The notes under the pieces: model-generated
Told to the model about the DNA's origin: nothing
Database searches by the model: none
Seen by the model: only the letters and a program-made list of their open reading frames with translations
Source: Myxocyprinus asiaticus
Lineage: Eukaryota > Chordata > Actinopteri > Cypriniformes > Catostomidae
Reading direction: 5' to 3'
Length of the DNA: 64,000 bases
Assembly (NCBI RefSeq): GCF_019703515.2
Contig: NC_059388.1
Location: 1,997,501-2,061,500 of the forward strand
Part shown: positions 1 through 11,750 of the stretch, piece by piece
Numbering within the stretch: position 1 is the first letter of the stretch
Layout of the letters: every line of letters starts with the position of its first letter
Program-made: the position numbers and the translations under genes

Positions 1-1524
1 CTTCCGGTGGCCCAAACAGGGCATTAAGTATTTGGGGATTTTATTCCCAGCAAATTTGTCTGATTTAGTTAGTTAATTTTGACCCTTTAATAAAAAGTTT
101 TTTGAGTGATGTGGGCAGGTGGGCTTCATTACATTTATCGATGATTGGGAAGGTTAATGTTATTAAAATGAATTGTATTCCAATATTCAACTACCTGCTT
201 CACTCTCTCCCTGTAGATATCCCCCTCTCTTATTTCAAGCAATTTGATAGCATAGCGAAGTCCTTTATTTGGAATGGTAAGCGCCCCAGTTTAAATTTCA
301 ATAAGTTACAATTTGCCAATTGACAATGGTGGGTTAGGCCTACCCAAGATTTTGTTTTATTATTATGCGTTCGATCTTAGACATTTGGCTCATTGGTCGC
401 TTCCACCTGAGAGAGCCCCTCCCTGGTTTTGTATTGAAAAGGAAGTGCTTGACCATATCTTGCCACTGCAAAGCTTTTCGATCAAACTAACCGGAGAGGT
501 TAAGTCGCACCCCATTATTTTGCATTTGCACTTGATATGGACAAAAATGTCCAGAGTGTTTAATTCGGATATTTATTTAAACGCAGCCTCAAGCATATGG
601 CTGAACCCTAAACTATGTATTAATAAGTCCCCTTTTTGTTGGTCAGATTGGATTGTGAGGGGGGTTAATGCACTTGGTGACCTATACAAGTGTGGAGTAT
701 TGAGACCTTTTGAAAATCGTTTTGGCATTCCCAGATCTCAGTTTTATAAGTATTTACAGCTTCGCCACCTACTCTGCACTATTTTTGGGAGTGCCACGCA
801 CCCCCCTAAAGCGGCAGGTGCTTTGGGAGAGGTGATTGCTGCTTTTGGAAAAGGCCATGAAGCATCAGTGTATTACTCCCTACTAATTCAGAGTCTGGGG
901 AATGGAGCCTTGACTTCTCTCAAGAGAGTATGGGAAAAATATTTGAATTTGGTATTGGAGGATGGAGTGTGGACTAAGATTCTTAAAAATGTCAAGTCTG
1001 TATCTAGAGATGCAAGGGTTCGCCTTATGCAATTTAAGATTTTACATAGATTTTATTGGACCCCCTCTAGATTATATAGGCTTGGTCTTAAAGACACACC
1101 CACTTACTGGCGATGCCAATCAGAAGCTGGAGACACTACCCATGTCTTTTGGGGGTGTGTTAAGATCCAGGAGTTTTGGTTGAGGGTTCAGAGGTATTTG
1201 TGTGATGTTTTGAACACTCAGATTTTGCTTTGTCCCAGACTCAGTATTTTGGGTGATGAGGCGGTCATGCATTTAGGGGATAATCACATAAAATATTGGG
1301 TACTGACCAGTCTCATGATTGGCAGGCAAGTAATTTTAAGGGGTTGGAAGTCAAGTGGAGCACCCTCTTTTTCGGAGTGGTGTGTGGAAATGGGGAAGGT
1401 AGCTGCATTTGAAGAGGCGGTAAGTAGAAGGCTGGGGTTTAGGGACTTATTTGCAAAAAAATGGGGCAAATATTTAGTGTTTTGGAGGGACTCTCGGGGA
1501 GGGGATGTGGAGAGTGTAGTTTAG
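1..1524 (+). pseudogene. L1-type ORF2 C-terminal region, frameshifted
   Basis: Two overlapping frames (102-323 and 313-1524) encode one continuous L1 ORF2 C-terminus. It starts at the conserved KYLG-like thumb region and ends at a stop at 1522-1524, with one frameshift near 313. The C-terminal zinc-finger-like segment of L1 ORF2 is present (WRCQSE...DTTHVFWGC, about residues 255-275 of the 403-residue frame). The first cysteine found in sister copies (PTCWRC) is a tyrosine here (PTYWRC). The EN and RT catalytic parts are outside the window. It is not expected to be functional. Confidence 0.8.
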
Positions 1525-1540
1525 TTTAATCATGTATGTT

Positions 1541-1542
<2 letters not shown>

Positions 1543-1582
<40 letters not shown>
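1543..1582. repeat. (TA)n microsatellite
   Basis: About 20 uninterrupted TA dinucleotides lie in the 3' UTR of the L1-type element, followed by short T and G runs. Confidence 0.97.
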
Positions 1583-1586
<4 letters not shown>

Positions 1587-1770
1587 TGTTTTTTTTGGGG
1601 GGGGGGGGATTGTGTGTGTGTTATGTGGGACCACAGGGGTGTTCATTAGGGGTCAGGGTGGGATTGTATTAGTAGGGTTTAAATGTAAAATGTTGATTCT
1701 TTATATATGTGTTGAGTTTTTTCCACTGTCATGTGCATATGAATCAATAAAAATGTTAATTACAAAAAAA

Positions 1771-2518
1771 CGTGAGTAGAAAGATAGGTTTGGCTTCCGA
1801 TCGTGGTTTCAACTATAGGTACAACGACACGTCAGCGACCGTCAAGCTAAGACACATAAAGGAGATGCCTTATAGTCTCAGCTTTTCGTGTGGACACGTT
1901 CACCACAACATGCCGGAGTACGTGCTGGCAATGGATTCCATTTTCTCTCCAAGCCTACTGATGTTACATTTGAGAGAAATGTAAGTTAAGCCACACTAAT
2001 TTTAAAGTACAGAGCTGAAATAAAACAATGGGCCCAAATGGATCCGAAAAAGCCATGATTTGCGTTCATATGTGAATAAAATAGTCAGTTGTGCCGCCGC
2101 GTTTGATTACGCTGACAGAAAGAGAGCTCAGGGTCCTTCATCGAGACATTGGGTTTGGGTGGGGACGCGTTGACAATGTTTATAATTCTTACCCCTTTTA
2201 CATGGAAAGGGAAAGGTAACAACAGAACGTAGTGGAGTGCACTCTACGGCATGACAACACCAAGGACAAATAATGAATGTTTTGGCCTCCGCACGTGGTT
2301 TCGGTCAACTGCACTCCAGCGGCCTTTGAGCTGAGAGAAAGACATCAAGTGATGTATAATTTGAGCGTTTGTTGGGGGGAACAATGCTTTGCTTGTTCCG
2401 CTGAAAAGTGTTGCCCATTGACATGAATTGCTTCGAGGAGTGGCATGGTCCATTTTGTTTGGTCCCGCACTGGTCAAACCGTCCATGTCTGCTTGATTGT
2501 TTTTGACTTTTGATGCGC
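1771..2518 (+). repeat. snRNA array spacer, unit 1 (partial)
   Basis: This spacer sequence recurs at 13320-14020 and 34345-35095. It has two recognisable blocks. The first (about 1771-2000) carries the exon-like MPEYVLAMDS frame followed by GTAAGT. The second (about 2130-2518) is the region upstream of U2, containing the conserved ACCCCTTTTACATGGAAAGG segment. The left part of the spacer is missing because the L1-type element is inserted at its edge. I see no protein gene in it. Confidence 0.8.
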
Positions 2519-2529
2519 TCACCGTGACC
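2519..2529 (+). promoter_or_regulatory. U2 snRNA proximal sequence element (PSE)
   Basis: TCACCGTGACC lies at about -60 to -50 relative to the U2 start at 2579. This is the position and core (TCACC-N-TNAC) expected for the SNAPc-binding PSE of vertebrate snRNA genes. The same motif stands before the third U2 gene. No TATA box follows, as expected for a Pol II snRNA promoter. Confidence 0.75.
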
Positions 2530-2578
2530 TCATCTCGCTTTGCCATTTCCGGCCGTGCTCTCATGGCGTGACTTCGGC

Positions 2579-2612
2579 GTCGCTTCTCAGCCTTTTGGCT
2601 AAGATCTAGTGT
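2579..2612 (+). ncRNA. U2 snRNA gene 1, 5' half (interrupted)
   Basis: Thirty-four bases match the 5' end of vertebrate U2 snRNA (stem-loop I and the CTAAGAT segment), with GTCGCTTCTC for the usual ATCGCTTCTC. The match stops after ...TAGTGT, so the last four bases of the branch-point recognition sequence (AGTA) are missing before Keno-1 begins. The other half of the same gene resumes at 11797. This half sits correctly downstream of a PSE, so transcription would now run from the U2 promoter into the retrotransposon. Confidence 0.92.
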
Positions 2613-2833
2613 CTGGTCAGAGGGTGGCGCTGAGATCGCCTCTTGTAGGTTTCCTGGCTCATGATTGACAGTTTCGCGAGCTGCTCAACCTTTAGGAGAT
2701 ACATTGATTTTGCCGTTTTTAAAGCAGAGGACTCATTTTTTCCTTTGAGGAATCTTTTTAAGGTAAGCCTTTTAATTAATTTATTTATCACTGATTTTAA
2801 ACCTTGTTTTAGTAGGCTGTGGGTGCCTTCACC

Positions 2834-4074
2834 ATGTCAGCTGCCCGTGCTGGCATGCGGAGGCACCACAGAGTGCGTTTTAATGATAAAGAAGTAAATG
2901 GGAAGCTCCTGGGGATGTCGTGTCTCGATTTTTCCGGGAAGCTGATCCAAAAAAACTCTTGGTTTTAGTGCAATGGATTTGAATTGTTTAATGACTCCGC
3001 CCCTGAACAAAGGTTTTGATTTAAGTTTTAAGAATGCTTCCTTGTTGAATGTTTTTTGGTAAAAATTTTGAGGTTTTTAAGGCCCAGTTCTCCATGTTCA
3101 CTGTAGAGAAACTTTCTGATAATTCACTTAAAACTGTGATTGTTAGAATGTTTAATGAAACAGTGAGTGGAGATGATATTTGTGTCTGGCTGGGCAGATT
3201 TTGCACAGTAAGAGGCCAACCGGTCAAAGTGGTAGATGAGGATGGCATTTGGAACTGCTCTTAGCGAATTCCTATCAAACAAAGGGAAGACGCTGAGGGC
3301 TTCCAGGGCCTGAAACATCTGCCCTCCATGACTGCATTGGGAGAAAACCGAGGCTACATCCACTATCAGGGGATTCCCAAATTATGTAGAAAGTGTGGGA
3401 AAATTGGGCATCTGGCTGAAACCTGTCAAGAAATTGTTTGTGGGAAGTGTAGAGAAATTGGTCACATTTTTGAGGAATGTACCAGTGGCAGACTGTGCAA
3501 TCTGTGTGGAGAGACCAACCACCTCTACAGAGATTGCACAAAAAGTTTCGCCAACAAATTGAAAAGCAACAAAATGGCCGCCCCACAGATGGAGCAAACA
3601 GGAGAACAAAAGGAGGAGGCGGTCCCTGAGCTTTTGGTGGGAAATTCAAATTCCCAGCCAGCCTCAGGGATTGGGAAAGGAGGAGGAAGTGGGGCAACCA
3701 CAGGGGCGGAGTCAAACATTTTATTTGAACAGGGGGACGAAGTCACCTCCCAAAGAGAATTATAAAAAGAGGAGGGAGAGGTGGAAACGACTTCCTCTCT
3801 AGTCACTGTGCCTGAGGTGAGTAGTGAGTCCAGTGGGAGTGAAACGGATAATTCACTCCCAAATGCTCAGGTGCAAAAAAGACCTGCGGGATCTCCTCTG
3901 TCTAAAACAGAGGAGAAAAAGCCGAGGGCAACGCATCAGCCAGATAATTCCTTTTTGGAAGATCTAGACTGTATGTGGCCCCAAAATTTCACAAATGAGG
4001 TTTCCTTTTTGCATATAAAGCTGAGAAGAGAGTTCCTCTGTGGCTCTTCAGGCGCTAAACACTTGCCCTCCTGA
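2834..4074 (+). pseudogene. Keno-1 ORF1 (gag-like, CCHC zinc knuckles), broken
   Basis: This is the RNA-binding ORF1 protein of the U2-targeting LINE. The start is set at ATG 2834 because Keno-2 has an aligned ATG at 14224 with the same following residues (AARAG..RRHH). The N-terminal part is frameshifted by about 3050. The rest reads in one frame, interrupted by a stop at 3262-3264 and another at 3763-3765. Residues encoded at 3390-3540 give three CCHC knuckles: [28 protein letters not shown] and [14 protein letters not shown]. The tail (3781-4074) is Ser/Glu rich. Homologues are present at 14224, 18663 and 46074. Confidence 0.85.
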
Positions 4075-4206
4075 CCCCAACATCATGGATAAAAAGGAGA
4101 AGCAGGGACAACAAGAAAATATATGATTTTATATAAAAGACATTAAAAGTCTACAGATTTCAGTTTAAATTTTATTAATTCTCATGCCTTTTCAACCATA
4201 CTGCTC

Positions 4207-7200
4207 ATGGCCCTCACTATCTCTAATATCAATGTAACAAGTGTGAGGTCCACCATGCGAGCACAGAGTATTTTGTCTTTTTTTTAAAGACTTGTAAGTC
4301 AGACATGTTTTTATTGCAAGAGTGTGCTCTGTCTTTTTTAACAAATTATAGGAAGAGGGAGGAGATGTGGACTCCAGGTCCCTCACTATGGAGTGGATCC
4401 AATTTCAACAAATGTGACGGTGTTGCCATTTTAATAAATAATCCCAACCTTTTGGTGAAGGGCAGCACTATGGTGAGGGATGGGTGGGCAATTTTAGCAA
4501 ACATGACTCTTTCAGACAATGTTAAAATCCTTCTAAATGTGTATGGTTTTACTGATAAACAGGAAAGGTATGAGCTTTTAGAAGACCTGCAGCCCCGCAT
4601 GTTAGGTAGGGTTCCCCTATTAGTTGCTGGGGATTTTAACTGTTTTTTAACGCAGAAAGAGGGTAGGAGAGGATTTTAAGGTCAACAAGACATCGGTTTT
4701 ATTGCAGGGCTTAGTTGGAGATTTTAAGCTAGTCGACTGTTTTAAAAAAATGCATCAATTGGGAGGTGGGCCTCACCTGGTTTAGTGGTGATGTGGCCAG
4801 AGCCTCTCGAATCGACTATATTTTTACAAGAGACTGCCCGCCAACCGATGCAACATTGACCCCCCTCTTTTTTCTGACCACTTGATGCTGTCTTGCACCC
4901 TTTCACTGCCCACTGGTGTGACTGTAGGGGGAGGGCTGTGGAGGCTGAACTACTCCTTGTTGGAAGATGAGGAAGTAGTTGGAAAATATAGGGAGCGGTT
5001 CAGCCAATGGCAGACCCTCCAAGACTTTTATGATTCACGAGCACAGTGGTGGGAGATGGTAAAGGACAGGACAAGACAGTTTTTTAGGAAGGTAGGGAAA
5101 AATAAGAAAAATAGGGAAAAAAGGCACATGATGGGGCTGCAAAAAAGACTACAGAGATATTTTAACCTTTTAAATAATGGATTGGATTTTAGTGAGGATA
5201 TTAAAAAAGTAAAAAAGGAAATGTCTGTTTTAAGTGAAACACAAAGCAAAGGTGTCATTTTAAGAAGCCGAGAAAGAGACCTTGAGGAAGGAGGAAAGTG
5301 CACCAGATATATTTAAAATAATAATAATAATAATAATAAAAAAAATAAAATAAAAAATCACACAGGGAGGGGCAATTACATCACTGAAAACAGGAGGGAG
5401 GGAAGTGCACACAACAAAAAACAATTTAAGTGGGGTTAAAGAATTTTGAGGCTTTATATTGTAAAAAAGATGTAGAAAGTGACACTTTAAGGGAAGTTTT
5501 AGGTTTTTTAGAGAAAAAGGTATGCAGTCAAAGTGAGCTTTTATCCCAAGATTTGACCATTTTAGAATTACAAAATGCTCTTAAAGGTTTTAAATGGGAA
5601 AAGTCCCCAGGAATGGACGGACTCCCCCTAGAGTTTTATCAGACTTTTTGAGACATTTTAGCACATGACCTACTGACTGTTTTTAGTGAATTGGAGACCT
5701 TAGACAGACTTCCCGACAGCTTTAGGTTAGGGATAGTTTCACTGCTATATAAAAAAGGAGACAAGACGGACCTTAAAAACTGGCGTCCAATCACACTTTT
5801 AAATTTTGACGTTAAGCTTTTTAGTAAAATTTTAGCAACACGTATGTCAACCGTTTTAGAGGACGTGATCCACCCAGATCAAGCTTGTGCTGTGCCTGGG
5901 AGAAAGATCACGGACAGCCTAGTGCTGATTAGAGATGCCATCTGTTATGCGAGAGACAGAAATATTCGGTTAGTAGTCCTAAATTTAGATTTTGAGAAAG
6001 CTTTTGACTGCGTCTCGCACCAGTACCTGTTTCAGGTACTGCAAAAAATGGGTTTTCCAGGGAGGTTTATAGCCTGGGTGGGACTGCTGTACAATGGTTT
6101 AGTCAGCAAAATTCGTGTTAATGGGCATTTATCCAAAGCGGTGAACATATGTAGTGGTTTCCGTCAGGGGTGTCCTTTATCTCCTCTCCTGTATGTGGCT
6201 TGTATTGAGCCACTGGCACAGATCTTGAGAAGGAACCAATGGATCAAAGGACTAGACGTTCCAGGGACGGGCGGACTAACAGCGACTTGTGTTTTATATA
6301 TGGATGACGTGACCCTTTTAGCTACTGACATTTTATCTATACGACGAGCAATGGACTTAATGGACTGGTACGGTCGGGCCTCGGGCACTAAACTCAATAG
6401 GAGTAAGTCTGAGGCCCAGCTCTTCGGGCTGTGGGGAAACGTGGACACAGGTGGACTTGACGTAGAGTTTAAAGAGACAGATTTAAAAATTCTAAGCGTT
6501 AAATTCGACAAAGAGAGTGGCGGATGGGGAAATTGGATAGACATGATAGGGAAAGTTAGGAAAAGACTGGGTTTTTAGGGACTTGGAATCACAATGGAAG
6601 GAAAAGTTTTAATCTTTACAGCTATGATCTTACCATTGTTTTTACTTGTGTGTTCTGTTTTTAGTCCCCCAAAACATTTCCTTTCAGACCTGGAGAGGGC
6701 GGCTTTTTACTTCCTGTGGGGGTCCAAGTGGGAACGTTTGAAGAGGGAGGTCGTCAAGAAAAGACCGGAAAATGGTGGAAAAGGCCTCCCAGATCCCCAC
6801 CTCTTTTTAGCCAGCTGCTTCACCGCCCTGCATATTGGCTATGCGGTGACCCCATCCAGAGAAAATAAGACTGCAGCCATGGCCCGCTTCTGGATGGGGT
6901 CTTACCTGAGAGTTTTAAAAATTTTACCAATTGATTTGACAACCCCAGTGGCTTTTAATCTTCCAAAAGGATATGATTTTATCAAGAAGTTTTTAAAGGA
7001 AAAGAGTTTAGAGATTCAGGATGCCACCATTTTAACCAACCACAAATCTCTTGTCTCTCTTGTGCAGGACCGGGAACCAGTGAGTCTAGTTCCAGGCCTC
7101 ACACTAGGTGAGGCCAAAGAATTTTGGAAAAATGCTGCCCACCCCGCTCTCCAGAACGGGCACAAGGACCTGGCGTGGATGGTAGCCAATGAGATCCTCC

Positions 7201-7658
7201 CGGTCAGGGCAGTAATGCATTCCAGAAGCATGGCCAAAAATGCAAGCTGCCCCCAGTCCGGGTGTAAAAACCTGGAGACCGTAAGACACCTGCTCTGGGA
7301 GTGCGGCGCTGCACGGGACCTGTGGGCCATGACCGGCCCCCTGTATTTCCCCTGTATGCCAGTGGGTGGGGTCCAGGTGGATTACAAGCTTGCCATCCTT
7401 GGTGTGGGCCGGGGCTTGAAGGACTGTACAGAAGAACAGTTTACCTCGCTCTGGCTCACCTTCAATGCAATCAAGGTTGCCATCTGTACCACAACAAACC
7501 TGCTGGTTGGGAAACGCATTACGGTCCCCCTCCACACGAGTGAGCAAATGGTAACATCAACGCTGCAGGGTTACTGGGCGCTGTTATTCGGACGGGGGGG
7601 GGGGGGCCGGGGTCACACGGAAGAGTTCTCGGCCGCCGCCGTACTTGGCCGCCCGTAG
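4207..7658 (+). pseudogene. Keno-1 ORF2 (endonuclease + reverse transcriptase), broken
   Basis: Domains in order are as follows. An APE-type endonuclease spans about 4207-4900, with LLQEC (catalytic Glu region), GDFN and SDH motifs. A basic linker lies at about 4900-5310. The reverse transcriptase spans about 5430-6578, with SPGMDGLPLEFYQ, NWRPITLLN, LDFEKAFD, RQGCPLSP and the active site YMDD at 6297-6308. A C-terminal region (6594-7658) carries the CPQSGC...HLLWEC zinc-finger-like motif. Breaks: T-run frameshifts near 4290, stops around 4677 and 4775, an inserted AAT repeat near 5320, and stops at 5649 and 6576. The catalytic motif has Met where related LINEs in this window have Ala (YADD). 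Not functional as it stands. Confidence 0.88.
5311..5358. repeat. (AAT)n / A-rich low-complexity tract
   Basis: Imperfect AAT and AAAAT repeats sit between the EN linker and RT region of Keno-1, where Keno-2 has a T-rich run instead. The tract breaks the ORF2 frame. Confidence 0.9.
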
Positions 7659-8038
7659 ATGCACCCTCACCACAACCAATTATGGGAACAGCGGCCAGCG
7701 GGCCAGAGAAGAGGGGATCTCCTCTGGGCCCCTGAAGTGGCGGCCTAGGTGCCTGTTCTGGAGACTAGGGTGATGGCCCACTTGATAAGGACTCACTCGT
7801 GGTCTTGAACAACAGGACTTTTTATCCTTTTTGTGGTTTTTACCCTTTTTATTTACTTACTATTTTTAACACAAACTGATAAATGGACTTTTGTACATAT
7901 AAACAAATGGCTCACAAAATGATTTAATGTCTCTATCTTTGCTTTTATTTTATGTTAAATATTTTGTTATCTCAGTGCAATAGGCCTTTTAAATATGAAA
8001 CATTTGTTGTGTATTTTAACAGATGTATGTAAAATAAG
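7659..8038 (+). other. Keno-1 3' UTR, first part
   Basis: Non-coding sequence follows the ORF2 stop. The first 200 bases align with the Keno-2 3' UTR at about 24439-24640 (GATGCA-CCTCACCAC and GCGGGCCAG-type segments). The last 12 bases, ATGTAAAATAAG (8027-8038), are the target-site duplication of the nested L2 element. No gene seen. Confidence 0.7.
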
Positions 8039-11000
8039 GATAAGCAATCTATCTACAGGAGTCTGCAGTTGCATGTAAATGTGTTTATTTCATTTTTTTA
8101 CTTTGTCGAAGAGTGGTATTCATTGCTAGACTTGTGCTGTTTGTTTACCGTCTTGAACTCGCGTCGCTTATACGTAGGTTGGTGTGTGTGTGTTATATTG
8201 TTTTGACTTGTCCCAGGTTATTCACTGCTAGATTTGGCGTTGATTGTCCAGTGCGTGTAAAACTATCATGGTTTTTAGTGTTTATAAACAGTGCTTCACT
8301 TGTTTTAGGGTATTATTTATTGCTAAAGTGCAGCATAATTTATTTGCGGTGCACGGAAGTCGCACTTGTCACCTCGCGTGACCCTTAGATTCTGTTGACC
8401 ACGTGACTAGCTTTGTTGTGTGCTAAGTAGCATTAAAGCGTGTCCAGCGCCAGGTAAGATATTTAAACCGTTAGATCCATAGTCATCCAGGATAAGCAAT
8501 CTACAGGAGTCTGCAGTTGCGTCCCTCGTGTAAAGCCCTCCTTGTGTGAAGACCTTCTTGTGTAAAGACCAGCGAGTCTACCTGTGCGAGTCCACCGAGC
8601 AAGGACACCGACAAGGCGCCACTCAACATAGCACTTAAGTATCTTGTTATTGTATCTCTTATTATTCTCCTTCTATATACTAACATGTCTACTTCACGAA
8701 TAACACATGCCTTCAAGCACATCCCTGTTATCTGTTACAGACCTTTACACGATATCAATGCAAGACCAAACGCAACCCACACAACCTACGGCCACTTTGC
8801 ACTTCAGCACCTGCTCCGCTCTCTTTCTCAGTGGGACTCTGGAACTGCCAGTCAGCTGTGAACAAAGCTGACTTCATTTCAGCCTTTGCCACACAGTCCA
8901 CCGTCAGCATCCTGGCACTGACAGAAACATGGATACGTCCAGAGGATACAGCAACACCTGCTGCTCTCTCCAACAACTTCTCCTTCTCTCACACCCCTCG
9001 ACACACCGGTGGGAACAGGTTTGCTTATTCATAACAACTGGACTGTTTTTTTAACACACTCTTCACTATGTAACAATACTAGTTTTGAATTCCATGCTAT
9101 TACTACAATGCAACCCACAAAAATACATGTTGTTGTCATCTATCGCCCTCCAGGTCAGCTGACAAACTTTCTTGAGGAGTTGGCTGTCCTGCTGTCCTCC
9201 TTGCCGGAGGATGGTAGAACACTTGTGGTTCTTGGTGATTTCAACATACACCAAGACAAGCCCCAGGCCACTGAATTCAATACTCTCCTGGCCTCATTTG
9301 ACTTGGAAAAACTACACAACACAGCGACTCACAGATCGGGCAACCAGCTGGACCTCATCATTACACGTAACTGTACCAACTCAAATATTCTTGTTACTCC
9401 TTTACATGTCTCTGATCACTACTTTGTTCAATTCAACATGACCCTCCCATCTACATTAAAACAGACTCCACCATTGGTTTCCTTTCACTGTAACCTCCGT
9501 TCCCTCTCACCTTTCCACTGCTATCTCTACCTCTCTTCCCACACTAAATGTATTTACCACGCTTAATGTAAACACTGCCACAGACACACTAAGCTCTACT
9601 TTAACAACCTGTCTAGACAACATCTGTCCTATCTCCTCTAGGCCAGCACTTCTACACCACCCAGCCCCTGGCTGTCTGACGTCCTTCGTGAACATCAGAT
9701 TGACCTCAGGGCAGCTGAGAGGAGATGGCAGAAATCTAAAGATCCAGCTGATCTAGGTAAATATCAGTCTCTGCATGCAACTTTTTCAGATAACTTTAAA
9801 TCTGCAAAAACCTCCTATTACCAGAACAAGATCAACAGCGCCACAGACACTCTCAGCTTGTTTAGAACATTCAACACACTTCTCTGACACATCACTGACA
9901 GCAGATGTCTTCACCACATTTTTTACTAATAAGGTTACAACCATCAGCAATACATTCTCAGCACCACACCTTGTCAAACACCTGTCTCGTGTATGCAACT
10001 CTTCTGTCTCCATGTTCTCTCCTCTGACTGACACTGAGGTCTCTAAACTCCTCTCCAACCACCCCACTACCTGCTCCCTTGACCCCATTCCTTCTCACCT
10101 TCTCCAGGCCATTTCTCCATCCATCCTACCTGCACTCACACACATAATTAACACATCTCTACTTACAGGCACTTTTCCCGCTACATTTAAGCAGGCTTGA
10201 GTAACCCCACTGCTGAAGAAACCCACACTTAATCCCACACAAATAGAACACTACAGACCAGTCTCTTTCATCCTATTCATGGCAAAAACACTTGAAAGGG
10301 CAGTTTTCAATCAAATCTCTGCCTATCTCTCACAGAACAAGCAGCTGGATGACAATCAGTCAGGCTTTAAAAGTGGACACTCCACCGAGACTGCCCTGCT
10401 CTCTGTCACCGAGTCGCTGAGACAGGCGAAAGCTGAATCCAGATCATCAGTCCTGATTCTGCTGGACCTTTCTGCAGCCTTTGACACAGTCAACCATCAG
10501 ATCTTACTCTCTACCCTCTCCTCGCTGGGCATCACAGGAACTATGCTTGACTGGTTTAATTCCTGTCTCTCAGGTAGGTTCTTCAAGGTAGCCTGGAGAG
10601 GTGTGAGGTATCCAAGCCACATCAGCTACTTACTGGGGTACCTCAGGGATCAGTGCTCGAGCCACTTCTCATCTCTATATACACAAAATCACTGGGACCC
10701 ATCATTCAGGCACATGGTTTCTCTTACCACTGTTACGCTGATGACACGCAACTCTACTTGTCTTTCCAGCCCAATGACACCACAGTGACTGCTCGAATTT
10801 CTGCCTGCCTGGCGGACATCTCGGCCTGGATGAAGGAGCACCACCTGCAACTCAACTCAGCCAAGACTGATCTCCTTGTCTTCCAGCCAACCCTGCTGTT
10901 GAACACAACATCACCGCGCAGCTGGGTGCAACTACAGTAACGCCTTCCAAATCGGTCAGAAATCTAGGGGTAACCATCGACAACAGACTAAATTTCACAG

Positions 11001-11750
11001 ACCACATCTCAAAGACCGCAAGATCATGTAGATTTACACTCTACAATATCAGGAAGATAAGACCCTTCCTCTCTGAACATGCCACACAACTGCTTGTCCA
11101 GTCACTTGTCATAATTAGACTGGACTAAAGTAACGCTGTCATTGCAGGCCTCCCTGCATGTGCAATTAGACCCCTCCAAATGATCCAGAATGCAGCAGCA
11201 TGTCTGGTCTTTAATGAACCAAAGAGAGCACATGTTACACCACTTCTTGCCTCTCTCCACTGGCTGCCAGTTGATGCACGTATCAAGTTCAAGGCTCTGA
11301 TGCTGGCATACAGAACAGTCACTGGGTCTGCTCCAGCATACCTAAAATCATTTATGCAGAGCTATGCGCCCACTAGAAGCCTGCGGTCGGCTAAGGAACA
11401 TCGCCTTGTTGTACCAACACAAAGAGGCACCAAAACACTTTCCCGGACTTTCAGCTTCATCGTACCACGTTGGTGGAACGACCTTCCCAACTCCATCCGT
11501 GAAGCTGACTCACTCTCTGTCTTCAAAAAACGACTAAAAACACATTTCCATGAGCACTTAACCAGTCATTAAAAAAAAAAAAAATTCTGTTGCACTTTAT
11601 TCTGTTTTGAATACTATTATGATGCTAGTGATATTTTTGTAATACAGCACTTTTCATACCACTGTCTCCTAAGATGATTCGCTTATGTTTTCCTCTTTTG
11701 TAAGTCGCTTTGGATAAAAGCGTCTGCCAAATGAATTAATGTAAATGTAA
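8039..11750 (+). mobile_element. L2-clade LINE nested in Keno-1
   Basis: This complete-looking insertion is flanked by a 12-bp direct repeat ATGTAAAATAAG (8027-8038 and 11751-11762). It contains a 5' region with a direct repeat (8037-8075 and 8488-8520 share a GATAAGCAATCT...GGAGTCTGCAGTTGC segment), then EN, RT and a C-terminal region. It ends in the fish L2 3' signature: GTCGCTTTGGATAAAAGCG followed by short ATGTAA repeats. Part of the downstream repeat (ATGTAA) could be tail rather than duplication, so at least AAATAAG is secure. Confidence 0.85.
8770..11572 (+). pseudogene. L2-type ORF2 (EN + RT), multiply frameshifted
   Basis: This is the polyprotein of the nested L2 LINE. The endonuclease at about 8830-9450 has LTETWIRP, VVLGDFNIH, SGNQLDLIITR and VSDHYFV. 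The reverse transcriptase at about 10080-10940 has SCSLDPIPSHLL, DDNQSGFKSGHSTETAL, LLDLSAAFDTVNH and the YADD active site at 10734-10745. The C-terminal L2 module (11180-11572) has LHWLPVDARI, RWWNDLP and the terminal FKKRLKTH. Frames change near 9010, 9570, 10200, 10600-10660 and 10940, with in-frame stops at 10198 and 11126. The protein is degenerate but all motifs are recognisable. Confidence 0.85.

Larger units (their letters stand above)
1..1770 (+). mobile_element. L1-type LINE, 3' part (cut by window start)
   Basis: This is the 3' portion of an L1-like non-LTR retrotransposon. It enters the window inside ORF2, downstream of the reverse transcriptase core. It continues through the ORF2 C-terminus and a 3' UTR with a TA microsatellite, and ends in an AATAAA-containing tail followed by a short A-run at about 1765-1770. 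The same sequence family recurs in the nest at 47.5-61 kb; for example the first 40 bases closely match the stretch starting near 57155. Immediately after the A-run the snRNA spacer repeat begins, so the element was inserted into that spacer. Its 5' target duplication lies outside the window. Confidence 0.85.

Noticed and set aside
3275..3806. Minus-strand ORFs opposite Keno-1 ORF1
   Set aside because: They are shadows of the CCHC-coding strand. The Cys-rich look is a by-product of complementing the knuckle codons.
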